This document shows, piece by piece, positions 1 to 6,948 of a DNA stretch of 28,587 nucleotides (position 1 is the first letter of the stretch; every line of letters begins with the position of its first letter). The notes below the pieces were generated by a model. That model was not told the DNA's origin, did no database searches, and worked only from the letters and a program-made list of their open reading frames with translations. The stretch spans positions 1 to 28,587 of the forward strand of contig DFKZ01000010.1 in NCBI GenBank assembly GCA_002373975.1, given 5' to 3'. Made by a program: the position numbers and the translations under genes. The stretch is from Lachnospiraceae bacterium UBA3632. GTDB lineage: Bacteria; Bacillota; Clostridia; Lachnospirales; Lachnospiraceae.

Positions 1-875
1 GACGAAAACGGATAAAGTCGATGCCAGTTCGATTGCTATGATGTTGATGACTGATAAGACTCTCAGGCCCTACTCAGACATATCATATCACAGCGAAGAG
101 CTCAAGTCATTAACCCGTTATCGTTTCGACAAGGTTCAGGAACGCGCAAAGCTCAAATCATCAGTGGCCCGTCTTGTAAACATCCTTTTCCCTGAGTTGG
201 AAAAACTCGTTCCAAGTCTTCATATGGCTTCGGTGTACGCCCTGCTTTCCGAATTTCCAGGTGCATCACTCATCGCCGATTGCCATCTTACCCATCTCAA
301 AAATCTTCTTGAAACAGCCTCTAAGGGCCGTTATGGACGAGATATGGCTATCATCATAAGAGATGCCGCCAAAGATTCCATAGGCTCTATTAATGCCTGC
401 CAAATCAATGGAGTTGAAACACACCATCCATTTGATTGAAGTGATGACAGACGAGATTGATGAAATAGAATCGTCCATCAAGTCCATCATGGACGCCTCC
501 GGATCACCGATTACGACCATCCCCGGAATAAACTACCGTATGGGAGCTATGATTCTTGCGGAAGTAGGGGATTTCTCCAAATTCAGCAATGCAGATCAGA
601 TACTTGCATTTGCAGGATTATCACCTTCCACGTATCAGTCCGGGCAGTTAGAATCCAGCTATTCCCATATGGAAAAACGTGGCTCCCGGTACTTAAGGTA
701 TGCCTTATTCAATGCCACGAAATATGTCTGCCACTGGGATGAAGAATTCGGACAATACCTTTCCAAAAAGATAGGTGAAGGCAAGCACTATAATGTTGCT
801 GTCTCTCACGCAGCTAAAAAACTGATACGAACCATTTATCGGATGGAACTTACAGGCGAAGCCTACCGAAAATAA
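1..875 (+). pseudogene. IS110-family transposase, frameshifted and cut by the left edge
   Basis: This is the recombinase of an IS110-type insertion sequence, a DEDD plus serine-type enzyme that moves a circular element guided by a non-coding RNA. The reading frame is open from base 2 (TKTDKVDASSIAMMLM), so the gene begins outside the window. The N-terminal part contains the conserved DKVDA and LRPYS stretches. Near base 400 the frame shifts: one frame reads SIGSINACQ and then soon stops, while the family-like continuation KSMELKHTIHLIE is one base over and runs to the stop at 875. The C-terminal part has the Transposase_20 features ITTIPGI, LAFAGLSPSTYQSG (with the conserved serine region) and a KKLIRTIYRM end. 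One extra base near GCCTGCC explains the break. It is probably a dead copy, although an assembly error is possible. Family call is strong; activity is doubtful. Confidence 0.88.
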
Positions 876-1047
876 AGAGTCTTTAACTTACATCCTTTTC
901 TTAGAGCACCTGTTCAGATGCTCTGTTTGTCATGCAGTTTTCAAGGTACTGATTGAGGCTTAAGCCTGCCTCCGGGCTATCTAAAACACCCTATGATGTT
1001 TTATTCAAAAAACCTGTTTTTACTATTGACTTTTAATAGTTAGTCTT
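876..1047. other. Non-coding flank of the IS110 element with small hairpins
   Basis: These 172 bases lie between the transposase stop and the stop of yraN. They hold several inverted repeats: AGAGCA/TGCTCT around a 10-base loop (about 902-923), a 12-bp palindrome AGGCTTAAGCCT (956-967), AAAACA/TGTTTT (about 983-1002) and ACTATT/AATAGT (1022-1027 and 1035-1040). The first could end transposase transcription weakly. The right end of the insertion sequence should lie here, but no boundary or duplicated target can be fixed from one copy. In the IS1111 branch of the family this 3' flank encodes the guide RNA; in the IS110 branch that RNA lies upstream of the gene, outside this window. Confidence 0.4.
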
Positions 1048-1410
1048 TCAAAAACCTCTTCCGATATATTCAAATGCCGCAGGTATCCATTCTATTTTGT
1101 CTTTATCTATGGCGATCACATCATACCTCACCTGATAATCGGCATATTGTCTTTTGTAAACACGGTAGTGATCGGACACAAGGCAGATGATCCGCTGCTT
1201 ATTTAAAGTAACTGCCTCTTTGGCATGTCCCTGTCCCGGTCCCGATCTGTATTTTACTTCAAAAAAGATCAGCACCCGGTCTTTTAAACCGATAATATCT
1301 ATTTCCCCAAAGCGGCATCTGAAATTCCGGTCAACGATCCTGACACCGTGCTTTTCAAGAAACTCTGCCGCAATCTCCTCATACCGGTTCCCCTCTTCTC
1401 TGTTGTTCAA
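1048..1410 (-). CDS. yraN: YraN/UPF0102 family nuclease-fold protein
   Basis: This is a 120-residue protein of the UPF0102 (YraN) family, which has a restriction-endonuclease-like fold and no firmly established function. The family core is clear: GNRYEEIAAEFLEKHG at the N-terminus, then RFGEIDII and FFEVKYR, the E-D-EVK arrangement of a PD-(D/E)XK nuclease active site, at residues 35-55. The start is TTG at 1410, preceded by a GGGGAGAG ribosome binding site; there is no closer ATG that keeps the N-terminal helix. It is the last gene of the rbgA-rnhB-ylqG-ylqH-type operon, 19 bases after the FlhB-like gene. In related genomes yraN is often followed by dprA or topA; here an IS110 remnant follows, pointing in the opposite direction. 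Confidence 0.88.
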   Translation of the reverse strand: MNNREEGNRYEEIAAEFLEKHGVRIVDRNFRCRFGEIDIIGLKDRVLIFFEVKYRSGPGQGHAKEAVTLNKQRIICLVSDHYRVYKRQYADYQVRYDVIAIDKDKIEWIPAAFEYIGRGF

Positions 1411-1429
1411 TCAATCTCTCCCCGTTACA

Positions 1430-1717
1430 TCAAGTCTTCAGCTTGCTTTTTATCTTGTCCATATTGTCCACAAACAAAAGGATCTCGGCCACTGCCTCGT
1501 AGAGCTCGGGCGGGATCATTTCACCGATCTCAAGCCTTGAAAGTGTGTCGGCCAGTTTATCATCCCTGTGGATCGGGACGTCGGCTTCCTGAGCCTTTTC
1601 TATTATCTTTTCGGCGATTATTCCGCGACCTGTGGCAATAACTTTAGGCGCGGCATCATTTGGATCGTATTCCAGCGCAACCGCCGTTTTAACTTTGTTT
1701 TTTTTATTCTCCGCCAT
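1430..1717 (-). CDS. ylqH: FlhB cytoplasmic-domain-like protein (YlqH type)
   Basis: This 95-residue protein matches only the C-terminal cytoplasmic domain of FlhB/EscU, the export-apparatus switch protein of flagellar type III secretion. After a short charged start it reads TAVALEYDPNDAAPKVIATG, corresponding to the FlhB region just after the NPTH autocleavage site. It then has the family's A-E-I helix, the DDKLADTLSRLEIGEMIPPELY segment and AVAEIL. The NPTH motif itself and all membrane segments are absent, so it cannot act as FlhB. Homologues in the same position (B. subtilis ylqH) sit beside rnhB and a FliK-like gene. Stop and start of the two genes are four bases apart, so they are probably coupled. 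A role in substrate-specificity switching of the export gate is an inference. Confidence 0.85.
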   Translation of the reverse strand: MAENKKNKVKTAVALEYDPNDAAPKVIATGRGIIAEKIIEKAQEADVPIHRDDKLADTLSRLEIGEMIPPELYEAVAEILLFVDNMDKIKSKLKT

Positions 1718-1720
1718 CCC

Positions 1721-3562
1721 TTATGTCCTCACATCAAAGGAGTATTCCGCAAGCTTTAAAGTTCCCGTCTGCGAAAGAATACCGTTTATTCCACCGCCGT
1801 CGGCAGCATCGGAGAATGGATCTTCCTTACTTTCGGGCGAACCCTTGACAGTCATTTTAGCCGTTACATTGTAGCCTTTCTTTTCAAGTCTTGCATTAAG
1901 TTCGTCTATATGGCTGCTCAAAAAATCAAGTATCGAATCATCGGCTACGTAGAATCTGGTGCTGATCTTTTTACCCATGGTTGTATCGAGGCTTACATGC
2001 ACATCGACCGGTCCTAAATGCTCCATGTCCAGATGAAGAAGCGCGGTAACGACACCGTCCTTGGAACTCATCTTCTTTTTATTTGAATATACATACAGAT
2101 CGCCATGGGCAGAATCGCCTCCCGACAGCTTGATGGGCAGTTGAATATAGGAGTACATCTGATTGACCTGGCTTAAAAAATCCAGATTATTACTCATATT
2201 TCCTGCTGACTGGCCTGCGGTCGAATCCTTAAGGCCTACGCTCTGAAGGGTATCGGTAACTTCTTTAAGCTGCCTTGTAAGCCTTGTATAAAGCTCCATC
2301 ACCTTTTCCTTATCGGCAACCTCGGCGGGGGATATTTCCCATTTTGATGCTGCTCCCGACAGGATCATATCTTTTACGTTATCATTTGAAAGAAGGCGAT
2401 GCATCATTCCGGGATTCTTGCCTGAAAGGCCGTCATTCAGGATCTGCTTTGAAATATTAAGAAGCTCATTAAAGCTTTTATTCTGCAGATCATCTCTTCC
2501 AGTGATCGTTTCAAGCTCTCCGGCGAAAGCCTGTCTTGAGCTCTCATTTATCTCCGACCTAGTAAAAGCTCTTCCATCCTCTGCTTTAGCATTTATCTGA
2601 TCGGTAGTGGACGCACCTGTTTGCAATGCCTTTGACGGATCTTCCTGTTTTGTTTCGCTTAAGGTGCTCTCCTTTTCGGAAAGAAGCCTGAGTGCTCTTT
2701 CTGCGGCGCTTAGCTGAGCATCGTCCCCTGCAGCACCGACCGGCGCTTCCTGATCTGCCCGGCCTTCCTGTAGCTTAAGGGATGCGTCTTCGGATGCGTT
2801 TTGAGAGACAGTATCAGCCGCTTCCGGGTTACCTGTCTGCGCAGTCTCACTGCCTTTATCCGCAACATTTTCAGATGCAATATCGATCAGCTTTCCAAGA
2901 ATAGCACCGGCTTTATCATAATCTCCCGAAGCCGAAAGCCCGGATATCAGATCTGACAGATCCGAAGCAACCTCATTCATTCCCTCGCCTATCTGGTAGG
3001 AAAGGTTCTTATATGATTCAAGCTGCTCGAGATTGTTTTCGTTTACGGTTATTCCAAGCTTGTGAAGATCCACAATATCATTAACCGGATACTGTGGGAA
3101 ATTTACCACATCTCTGTACACACCGGACAGAGACTGCCTGTCCACAGACATTCCGGCCTGCATCATTTCCTTTGTCATTACAGCGGAATCTTCATTAACC
3201 GGAATACCGGCCATATTCAAAGCCTTGGATACATTGGGATCGGATGAAAGATTGGTAAAAAGCGGCGATAGCATCAGACCGGAGCCTGCGCTTTTTACTT
3301 CAAAGGTAAGAAGCTTACCTATATCAAGATTGATTCCTTCGGATATTCTGGCGGTAAATTCCTTATTGCCCGGAAGCGATAAAAGTACCTGGTTTCCGTC
3401 TCTGGAAATCACTTTTGCTCTAAGTGAACCTCCGGCTTTTAACGACTCCAATACAGCATCGGCCGAAGTGGCAGATACAGGTCTCTCCGCAGCCGCACTG
3501 TCGGTGTTCGTAATACGACTGTCGCTTATTCTGTTACCTTGCAGAATATCGTTAATGTTCAT
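1721..3562 (-). CDS. Large FliK-like / YlqG-position protein of unknown function
   Basis: This 613-residue protein has no recognisable catalytic motif. Residues 1-150 include a beta-rich segment (SLRAKVISRDGNQVLLSLPG, then EFTARI). Residues about 225-345 are low-complexity, rich in Ala, Ser, Glu, Gln and Asp, and look disordered. The C-terminal part, about 475-574, contains a stretch reading LHLDMEHLGPVDVHVSLD, then RFYVADDSILDFLSSHIDEL and LEKKGYNV. That layout resembles the C-terminal domain of flagellar hook-length control proteins (FliK, Flg_hook). It holds the place of B. subtilis ylqG between rnhB and ylqH. The start is four bases after the rnhB stop (TGACCCTATG) with no clear ribosome binding site, suggesting translational coupling. 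FliK-like origin is likely; a role in flagella is not shown, since no other flagellar gene is nearby. Confidence 0.65.
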   Translation of the reverse strand: MNINDILQGNRISDSRITNTDSAAAERPVSATSADAVLESLKAGGSLRAKVISRDGNQVLLSLPGNKEFTARISEGINLDIGKLLTFEVKSAGSGLMLSPLFTNLSSDPNVSKALNMAGIPVNEDSAVMTKEMMQAGMSVDRQSLSGVYRDVVNFPQYPVNDIVDLHKLGITVNENNLEQLESYKNLSYQIGEGMNEVASDLSDLISGLSASGDYDKAGAILGKLIDIASENVADKGSETAQTGNPEAADTVSQNASEDASLKLQEGRADQEAPVGAAGDDAQLSAAERALRLLSEKESTLSETKQEDPSKALQTGASTTDQINAKAEDGRAFTRSEINESSRQAFAGELETITGRDDLQNKSFNELLNISKQILNDGLSGKNPGMMHRLLSNDNVKDMILSGAASKWEISPAEVADKEKVMELYTRLTRQLKEVTDTLQSVGLKDSTAGQSAGNMSNNLDFLSQVNQMYSYIQLPIKLSGGDSAHGDLYVYSNKKKMSSKDGVVTALLHLDMEHLGPVDVHVSLDTTMGKKISTRFYVADDSILDFLSSHIDELNARLEKKGYNVTAKMTVKGSPESKEDPFSDAADGGGINGILSQTGTLKLAEYSFDVRT

Positions 3563-3566
3563 AGGG

Positions 3567-4325
3567 TCAGATAAAATTCTTTATAAATGTCTTTCTGTGA
3601 ATGGGGCAGGGACCGTACTTTTTAATAGCTTCTATATGCTGGGCGGTACCATAGCCCACATGTTTTGCAAATCCGTACTCGGGATACATCTTGTCGTATT
3701 CGACCATTTCCCTGTCTCTGGTCACTTTTGCAAATATACTTGCAGCTCCGATGGAAATGCTCTTTGCGTCACCTTTGATAATGGGAACCTGTCTGATGTT
3801 AACTCCGGGAATTGTTACCGCATCGTTAAGTAAAATGTCCGGCGTAACGCCAAGGCCTGCGATAGCTTCTCTCATCGCCTCGTATGTTGCCTGCAGAATA
3901 TTTATCTCGTCTATCCTCTCGGCTGAGCGATGTCCGACAGATGCAGCGACCGCTTTTTCCTTTATTTCTTCATAAAGCTCCTCTCGCATCTTTTCCGAGA
4001 GCTTTTTGGAATCATTAATGTATAGAATATCGCAATCCTTGGGAAGTATCACGGCGCCCGCAACAACAGGCCCGGCAAGAGGTCCGCGCCCTACTTCGTC
4101 TATTCCGCATATAAAACTGCAGTCGGCATATTTCCTCTCAAATTCCGAGAGTGCGTATATTCTCTTTTTTTCCGCCTCAAGCGCAGCAATCTTTTTCTTT
4201 GCACCGTCTATGAGCTTTTTTACTCCGCCCCTCTCGTCATCCGAATACTCACCTATAAGTTCCGGCAGCTCGGAAACCGGCGCATTTTTGAAAAGAGCTG
4301 TGATATCAGAGATACTTTTCATCAT
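3567..4325 (-). CDS. rnhB: Ribonuclease HII
   Basis: RNase HII cuts the RNA strand of RNA-DNA hybrids and starts removal of single ribonucleotides from DNA. The diagnostic block CGIDEVGRGPLAGPVVAGAV is at residues 73-92, supplying the first Asp and Glu of the active site (76, 77). Further acidic residues follow in LLNDAV (168) and KGDAKS (186). IAAASIFAKVTRD-like sequence (IGAASIFAKVTRDREM) and the C-terminal YGTAQHI segment complete the fold. A longer open frame reaches 4370, but the ATG at 4325 overlaps the lepB1 stop as ATGA and gives 252 residues with the usual N-terminal helical extension of Firmicute RnhB, so I prefer it. Neighbours rbgA upstream and ylqG-like/ylqH downstream match the B. 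subtilis order. Confidence 0.96.
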   Translation of the reverse strand: MMKSISDITALFKNAPVSELPELIGEYSDDERGGVKKLIDGAKKKIAALEAEKKRIYALSEFERKYADCSFICGIDEVGRGPLAGPVVAGAVILPKDCDILYINDSKKLSEKMREELYEEIKEKAVAASVGHRSAERIDEINILQATYEAMREAIAGLGVTPDILLNDAVTIPGVNIRQVPIIKGDAKSISIGAASIFAKVTRDREMVEYDKMYPEYGFAKHVGYGTAQHIEAIKKYGPCPIHRKTFIKNFI

Positions 4326-4969
4326 TCCGCACCGGCTTTTTTGATCTTTCCGAATTTGTTTAAAGGCCATATCCGCAGGATCGCCCTGCCTATGATATCG
4401 TCCCGCTTAACGGGACCGACATTGTCAAAACGGCTGTCTACGGAATTATTCCTGTTATCACCCAGCACAAAATATTCATCGTCGGCCAGTTTTACTCCTT
4501 CGCTCATCTTGGCGGACCATATGGAGTTGGGCTGAATTGTCTCCCGTCCGTAATCCTCCTCAAGAAGCTCATCGTTTATATAAATATTACCGTCGTAATC
4601 AATGCGTACGGTCTCGCCGGGAAGACCTATCACCCGCTTGATATAAAATGTTTTCTTTTCTGCCAGCTTATAAGGGAAGATCACTATTTCAAATCTCTTT
4701 GGGTCGGTAAAGCGGTATGATATCTTATCAACCAGAAGGCTGTCTCCTGACTGAAGAGTGGTCTCCATTGATGTCTGTTCAACAACAGTGCGCTGTATAA
4801 CAAATGTTATAAGAAGCCATGTGACAAGAAGCACTCCGATAAAATAAAGTGCTGTGGTAAAAAGCTCCTTCAGCTTTTTGTTATATCCGCTTTTCTTTTT
4901 CCCTTCCTCTGCGGGTTTTGTCTCGGGACTGTCACTGTTTTTCGTGTTCTTTACGTTTTCGTTTTCCAT
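4322..4969 (-). CDS. lepB: Signal peptidase I (first copy)
   Basis: Type I signal peptidase removes signal peptides from secreted proteins at the outer face of the membrane. The 215-residue protein has a charged cytoplasmic N-terminus, one membrane segment (about 36-58, ALYFIGVLLVTWLLITFVI), the catalytic serine in QTSMETTL (67) and the catalytic lysine in YIKRVIGLPGE (111). Box E, GDNRNNSVDSR, is at 170-180. The frame extends upstream to 4996, inside rbgA. The ATG at 4969 is preferred because AGGAAAAG stands seven bases before it and rbgA ends just upstream at 4980. It overlaps rnhB by four bases (ATGA). A second, more divergent copy lies upstream of rbgA. Confidence 0.95.
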   Translation of the reverse strand: MENENVKNTKNSDSPETKPAEEGKKKSGYNKKLKELFTTALYFIGVLLVTWLLITFVIQRTVVEQTSMETTLQSGDSLLVDKISYRFTDPKRFEIVIFPYKLAEKKTFYIKRVIGLPGETVRIDYDGNIYINDELLEEDYGRETIQPNSIWSAKMSEGVKLADDEYFVLGDNRNNSVDSRFDNVGPVKRDDIIGRAILRIWPLNKFGKIKKAGAE

Positions 4970-4979
4970 TTTCTTTTCC

Positions 4980-5822
4980 TTAACCCGGAAGCTCAAGCGA
5001 AATGCGTCCGAGCCTTCCCGACCTGAGATCGTCCGTCAGATAATATGCGGCTTTTTCGGTATCGGGTTCCTCTCCTTTTTTTAATGCTTTTCTGTTAATT
5101 GCTATATCTGTAAGAATATCCGGTGATGATCTGTCCTCACTTATATCATATCGGCTGTTTAAGGCCCCCGGATAAGACTCTTTAAGATAATCGATGATAT
5201 GCACCGCAAGATCCCGGGAATCAATTATGTTGTCATTTATTGTTCCGAGCATTGCAAGCCTTATGCCAACGGATTTATCTTCGAATTTCGGCCATAGTAT
5301 TCCGGGCGTATCGAGAAGCTCAAGGGAATCATTAAGCCTTATCCACTGCTTTCCCCTTGTCACTCCGGGCTTATTACCGGTCTTGGCAGTTGTCTTTCCT
5401 ACAAAAGAATTGATAAACGTGGATTTACCGACATTGGGAATGCCACACACCATAGCTCTTACAGGGCGGTTTTTGATCCCGCGCTTTCTGTCCCTCTCGA
5501 TTTTTTCCTTACATACTTCCTTTACCGAAGCATCAACCTGTTTGACGAAATTCCGGCTTCTGGAATCCGCTGTAACAGTAGTTAATCCGAGAGATTTAAA
5601 GTATTCCCTCCACTTATCAAGGGCTTCTTTGTCGGCCAGATCGGCCTTATTAAGGATGATCAGTCTGTATTTATTTTTTCCCAGATCATCAATGTCAGGA
5701 TTCCGACTGCTCAGAGGTGCTCTGGCATCCAGCAGTTCTATTACCAGATCCACCAGCGAAAGCTCCTCACGCATCATCCTGACAGCTTTTGTCATATGAC
5801 CGGGATACCACTCGTAACTCAT
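4980..5822 (-). CDS. rbgA: Ribosome biogenesis GTPase RbgA (YlqF)
   Basis: RbgA is a circularly permuted GTPase needed for late assembly of the 50S ribosomal subunit. With the start at 5822 it has 280 residues. It opens with WYPGHMTKA, typical of the family. The GTP-binding motifs come in permuted order: G4 NKAD (58-61), then G1 GIPNVGKST (127-135), the G2 threonine in KPGVTRG (155), and G3 DTPG (171-174). The C-terminal helical domain extends to the end. The ATG at 5822 overlaps the lepB2 stop as ATGA; an upstream in-frame start at 5867 would lie inside lepB2. Placement next to rplS and rnhB is conserved in Firmicutes and fits a ribosome-assembly role. Confidence 0.95.
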   Translation of the reverse strand: MSYEWYPGHMTKAVRMMREELSLVDLVIELLDARAPLSSRNPDIDDLGKNKYRLIILNKADLADKEALDKWREYFKSLGLTTVTADSRSRNFVKQVDASVKEVCKEKIERDRKRGIKNRPVRAMVCGIPNVGKSTFINSFVGKTTAKTGNKPGVTRGKQWIRLNDSLELLDTPGILWPKFEDKSVGIRLAMLGTINDNIIDSRDLAVHIIDYLKESYPGALNSRYDISEDRSSPDILTDIAINRKALKKGEEPDTEKAAYYLTDDLRSGRLGRISLELPG

Positions 5823-6400
5823 TTTACAAATCCCATCTTTCCTCCCTGAACGGGGAGTTTGAACCACACCTTACCAACGATATCCTCAACACTTACAGGG
5901 CCTATTCCCGAAGATCTGCTGTCCTCACTTTCGGATGGCTTATCCCCCATAACGAAGTATTCTCCGGTTTCGAGCACCAGCTCTGTTTCGGCAATTCCGG
6001 CTTCGGAAATAAATGAAGTCATGATCTCGGATGGAACACCGTTGACATACAGATGCCCCGCCTCTATCAGCACCGTATCCCCCGGGGTTGCCACTACTCT
6101 TTTTGCGTAATAATTTGAGTTTTCATTACCGTTTGGCAAAAACAGTACCACATGACCAACCTTGGGCTTACCGAGGACATAACTGAATCTGTCCACCAAT
6201 ACGGGCTGCGAGTTTTTTATAACAGGCTCCATGGAAAACCCGCTGACCTCGGTCTTCATACCGAACAGTACAACCAGCGCGGTTCCCAGGAATATGGTAA
6301 TAAAAACGCTCAGTATCCAGCCGAAGATCTCATGTATTGCTTTATGACTTATTTTCTTTCTGCGCTTATAGAAAGAAAGACCGTTTAAGTTTCGTTCCAT
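5819..6400 (-). CDS. lepB: Signal peptidase I (second copy), first gene after the rplS terminator
   Basis: This second type I signal peptidase has 193 residues. It has a basic N-terminus (YKRRKKISHK), one membrane segment (about 25-47), the catalytic serine in SGFSMEPV (56), the catalytic lysine in YYAKRVVATPGD (100), and an altered box E, MGDKPSESEDSR, where most family members have GDNR. The frame continues upstream from a TTG at 6469, but that start is inside the rplS terminator hairpin. The ATG at 6400 has no ribosome binding site; it follows an extended -10 box by seven bases, so the mRNA may be leaderless. It overlaps rbgA by four bases. The two LepB proteins share motifs but are clearly diverged, suggesting different substrates. 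Confidence 0.92.
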   Translation of the reverse strand: MERNLNGLSFYKRRKKISHKAIHEIFGWILSVFITIFLGTALVVLFGMKTEVSGFSMEPVIKNSQPVLVDRFSYVLGKPKVGHVVLFLPNGNENSNYYAKRVVATPGDTVLIEAGHLYVNGVPSEIMTSFISEAGIAETELVLETGEYFVMGDKPSESEDSRSSGIGPVSVEDIVGKVWFKLPVQGGKMGFVK

Positions 6401-6407
6401 AGGGTTA

Positions 6408-6416
6408 AGTATACCA
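6408..6416 (-). promoter_or_regulatory. Extended -10 promoter of the lepB2-rbgA operon
   Basis: On the minus strand the sequence TGGTATACT is a near-perfect extended -10 box (TG-N-TATACT). Seven bases separate it from the lepB2 ATG at 6400. The region 17 bases upstream is the T-run of the rplS terminator, so there is no good -35 hexamer; extended -10 promoters can work without one. A usual start point would fall within about two bases of the ATG. Confidence 0.6.
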
Positions 6417-6428
6417 TAAAACAGGCAT

Positions 6429-6460
6429 AAAAAAAAGGCAGTCCGCTTACCGAACTGCCT
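6429..6460 (-). terminator. Rho-independent terminator after rplS
   Basis: On the minus strand AGGCAGTTC and GGACTGCCT form a nine-pair stem (one G-U pair) with a seven-base loop, followed by eight T. It lies 13 bases after the rplS stop codon and ends the ffh-rplS operon before the lepB2 promoter. Confidence 0.9.
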
Positions 6461-6472
6461 GTCTTCCAAAGA

Positions 6473-6820
6473 TTATTTAACGATCTCTTTAACCTTAGCC
6501 TTCTTACCAACACGGTCGCGAAGGTAGTTAAGCTTAGCACGTCTTACCTTACCTCTTCTGACTACTTCGACCTTCTCTACATTGGGAGAGTGAAGAGGCC
6601 ATGTCTTCTCAACGCCTACACCGTTTGAAGTCTTTCTTACGGTGAATGTCTCGCGGTTGCTTCCGCCCTGACGCTTGAGTACTGTTCCCTCGAAAATCTG
6701 AATTCTTTCGCGGTTACCCTCTTTGATCTTGCCGTATACCTTAACGGTATCGCCTACGTTGAAAACGGGTACTTCGTTCTTAAGCTGATCTGCTTCGATC
6801 TCTTTGATAATGTCGCTCAT
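6473..6820 (-). CDS. rplS: 50S ribosomal protein L19
   Basis: L19 sits at the 30S-50S interface and forms part of an intersubunit bridge. The 115-residue product has the full family pattern: FNVGDTVKVYGKIKEG, RIQIFEGTVLKRQGG, then TFTVRKTSNGVGVEKTWPLHSP and the basic tail RRGKVRRAKLNYLRDRVGKKA. The start at 6820 has a strong AAGGAGC ribosome binding site. It is the last gene of the ylxM-ffh-rpsP-khpA-rimM-trmD-rplS cluster and is followed by a strong terminator. The 128-base gap to trmD is long for this cluster and holds a structured leader. Confidence 0.98.
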   Translation of the reverse strand: MSDIIKEIEADQLKNEVPVFNVGDTVKVYGKIKEGNRERIQIFEGTVLKRQGGSNRETFTVRKTSNGVGVEKTWPLHSPNVEKVEVVRRGKVRRAKLNYLRDRVGKKAKVKEIVK

Positions 6821-6825
6821 TTTAA

Positions 6826-6901
6826 AGCTCCTTCCATTAAATGGATGTTCTTAATATCTTCGGCAGGTCCTGATCTATGGGATCTGCGATAACAGAGGAC
6901 C
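6826..6901 (-). promoter_or_regulatory. Possible structured mRNA leader of rplS (L19 autoregulation)
   Basis: On the minus strand GGTCCT (6896-6901) pairs with AGGACC (6866-6871). Between them is an 11-base unpaired segment and a nested GATC-CCATA-GATC hairpin. A second small hairpin, TCCATT/AATGGA (6833-6845), stands directly before the AAGGAGC ribosome binding site. L19 leaders that control their own gene are known in Firmicutes. I cannot confirm that this matches the known family; the call rests on position and visible pairing only. Confidence 0.4.
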
Positions 6902-6948
6902 ATCTTATTTACGCAACGCTAATAATTTACTACAAACCTTTGCAAAAA

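Noticed and set aside
3225..3833. A 202-codon plus-strand frame spanning the ylqG-like/rnhB junction
   Set aside because: It crosses two real genes in antisense and has no ribosome binding site or protein-like pattern.
5819..6469. A longer lepB2 starting at a TTG at 6469
   Set aside because: The extra 23 codons lie in the rplS terminator hairpin and precede the promoter, and the added residues are not typical of the family.
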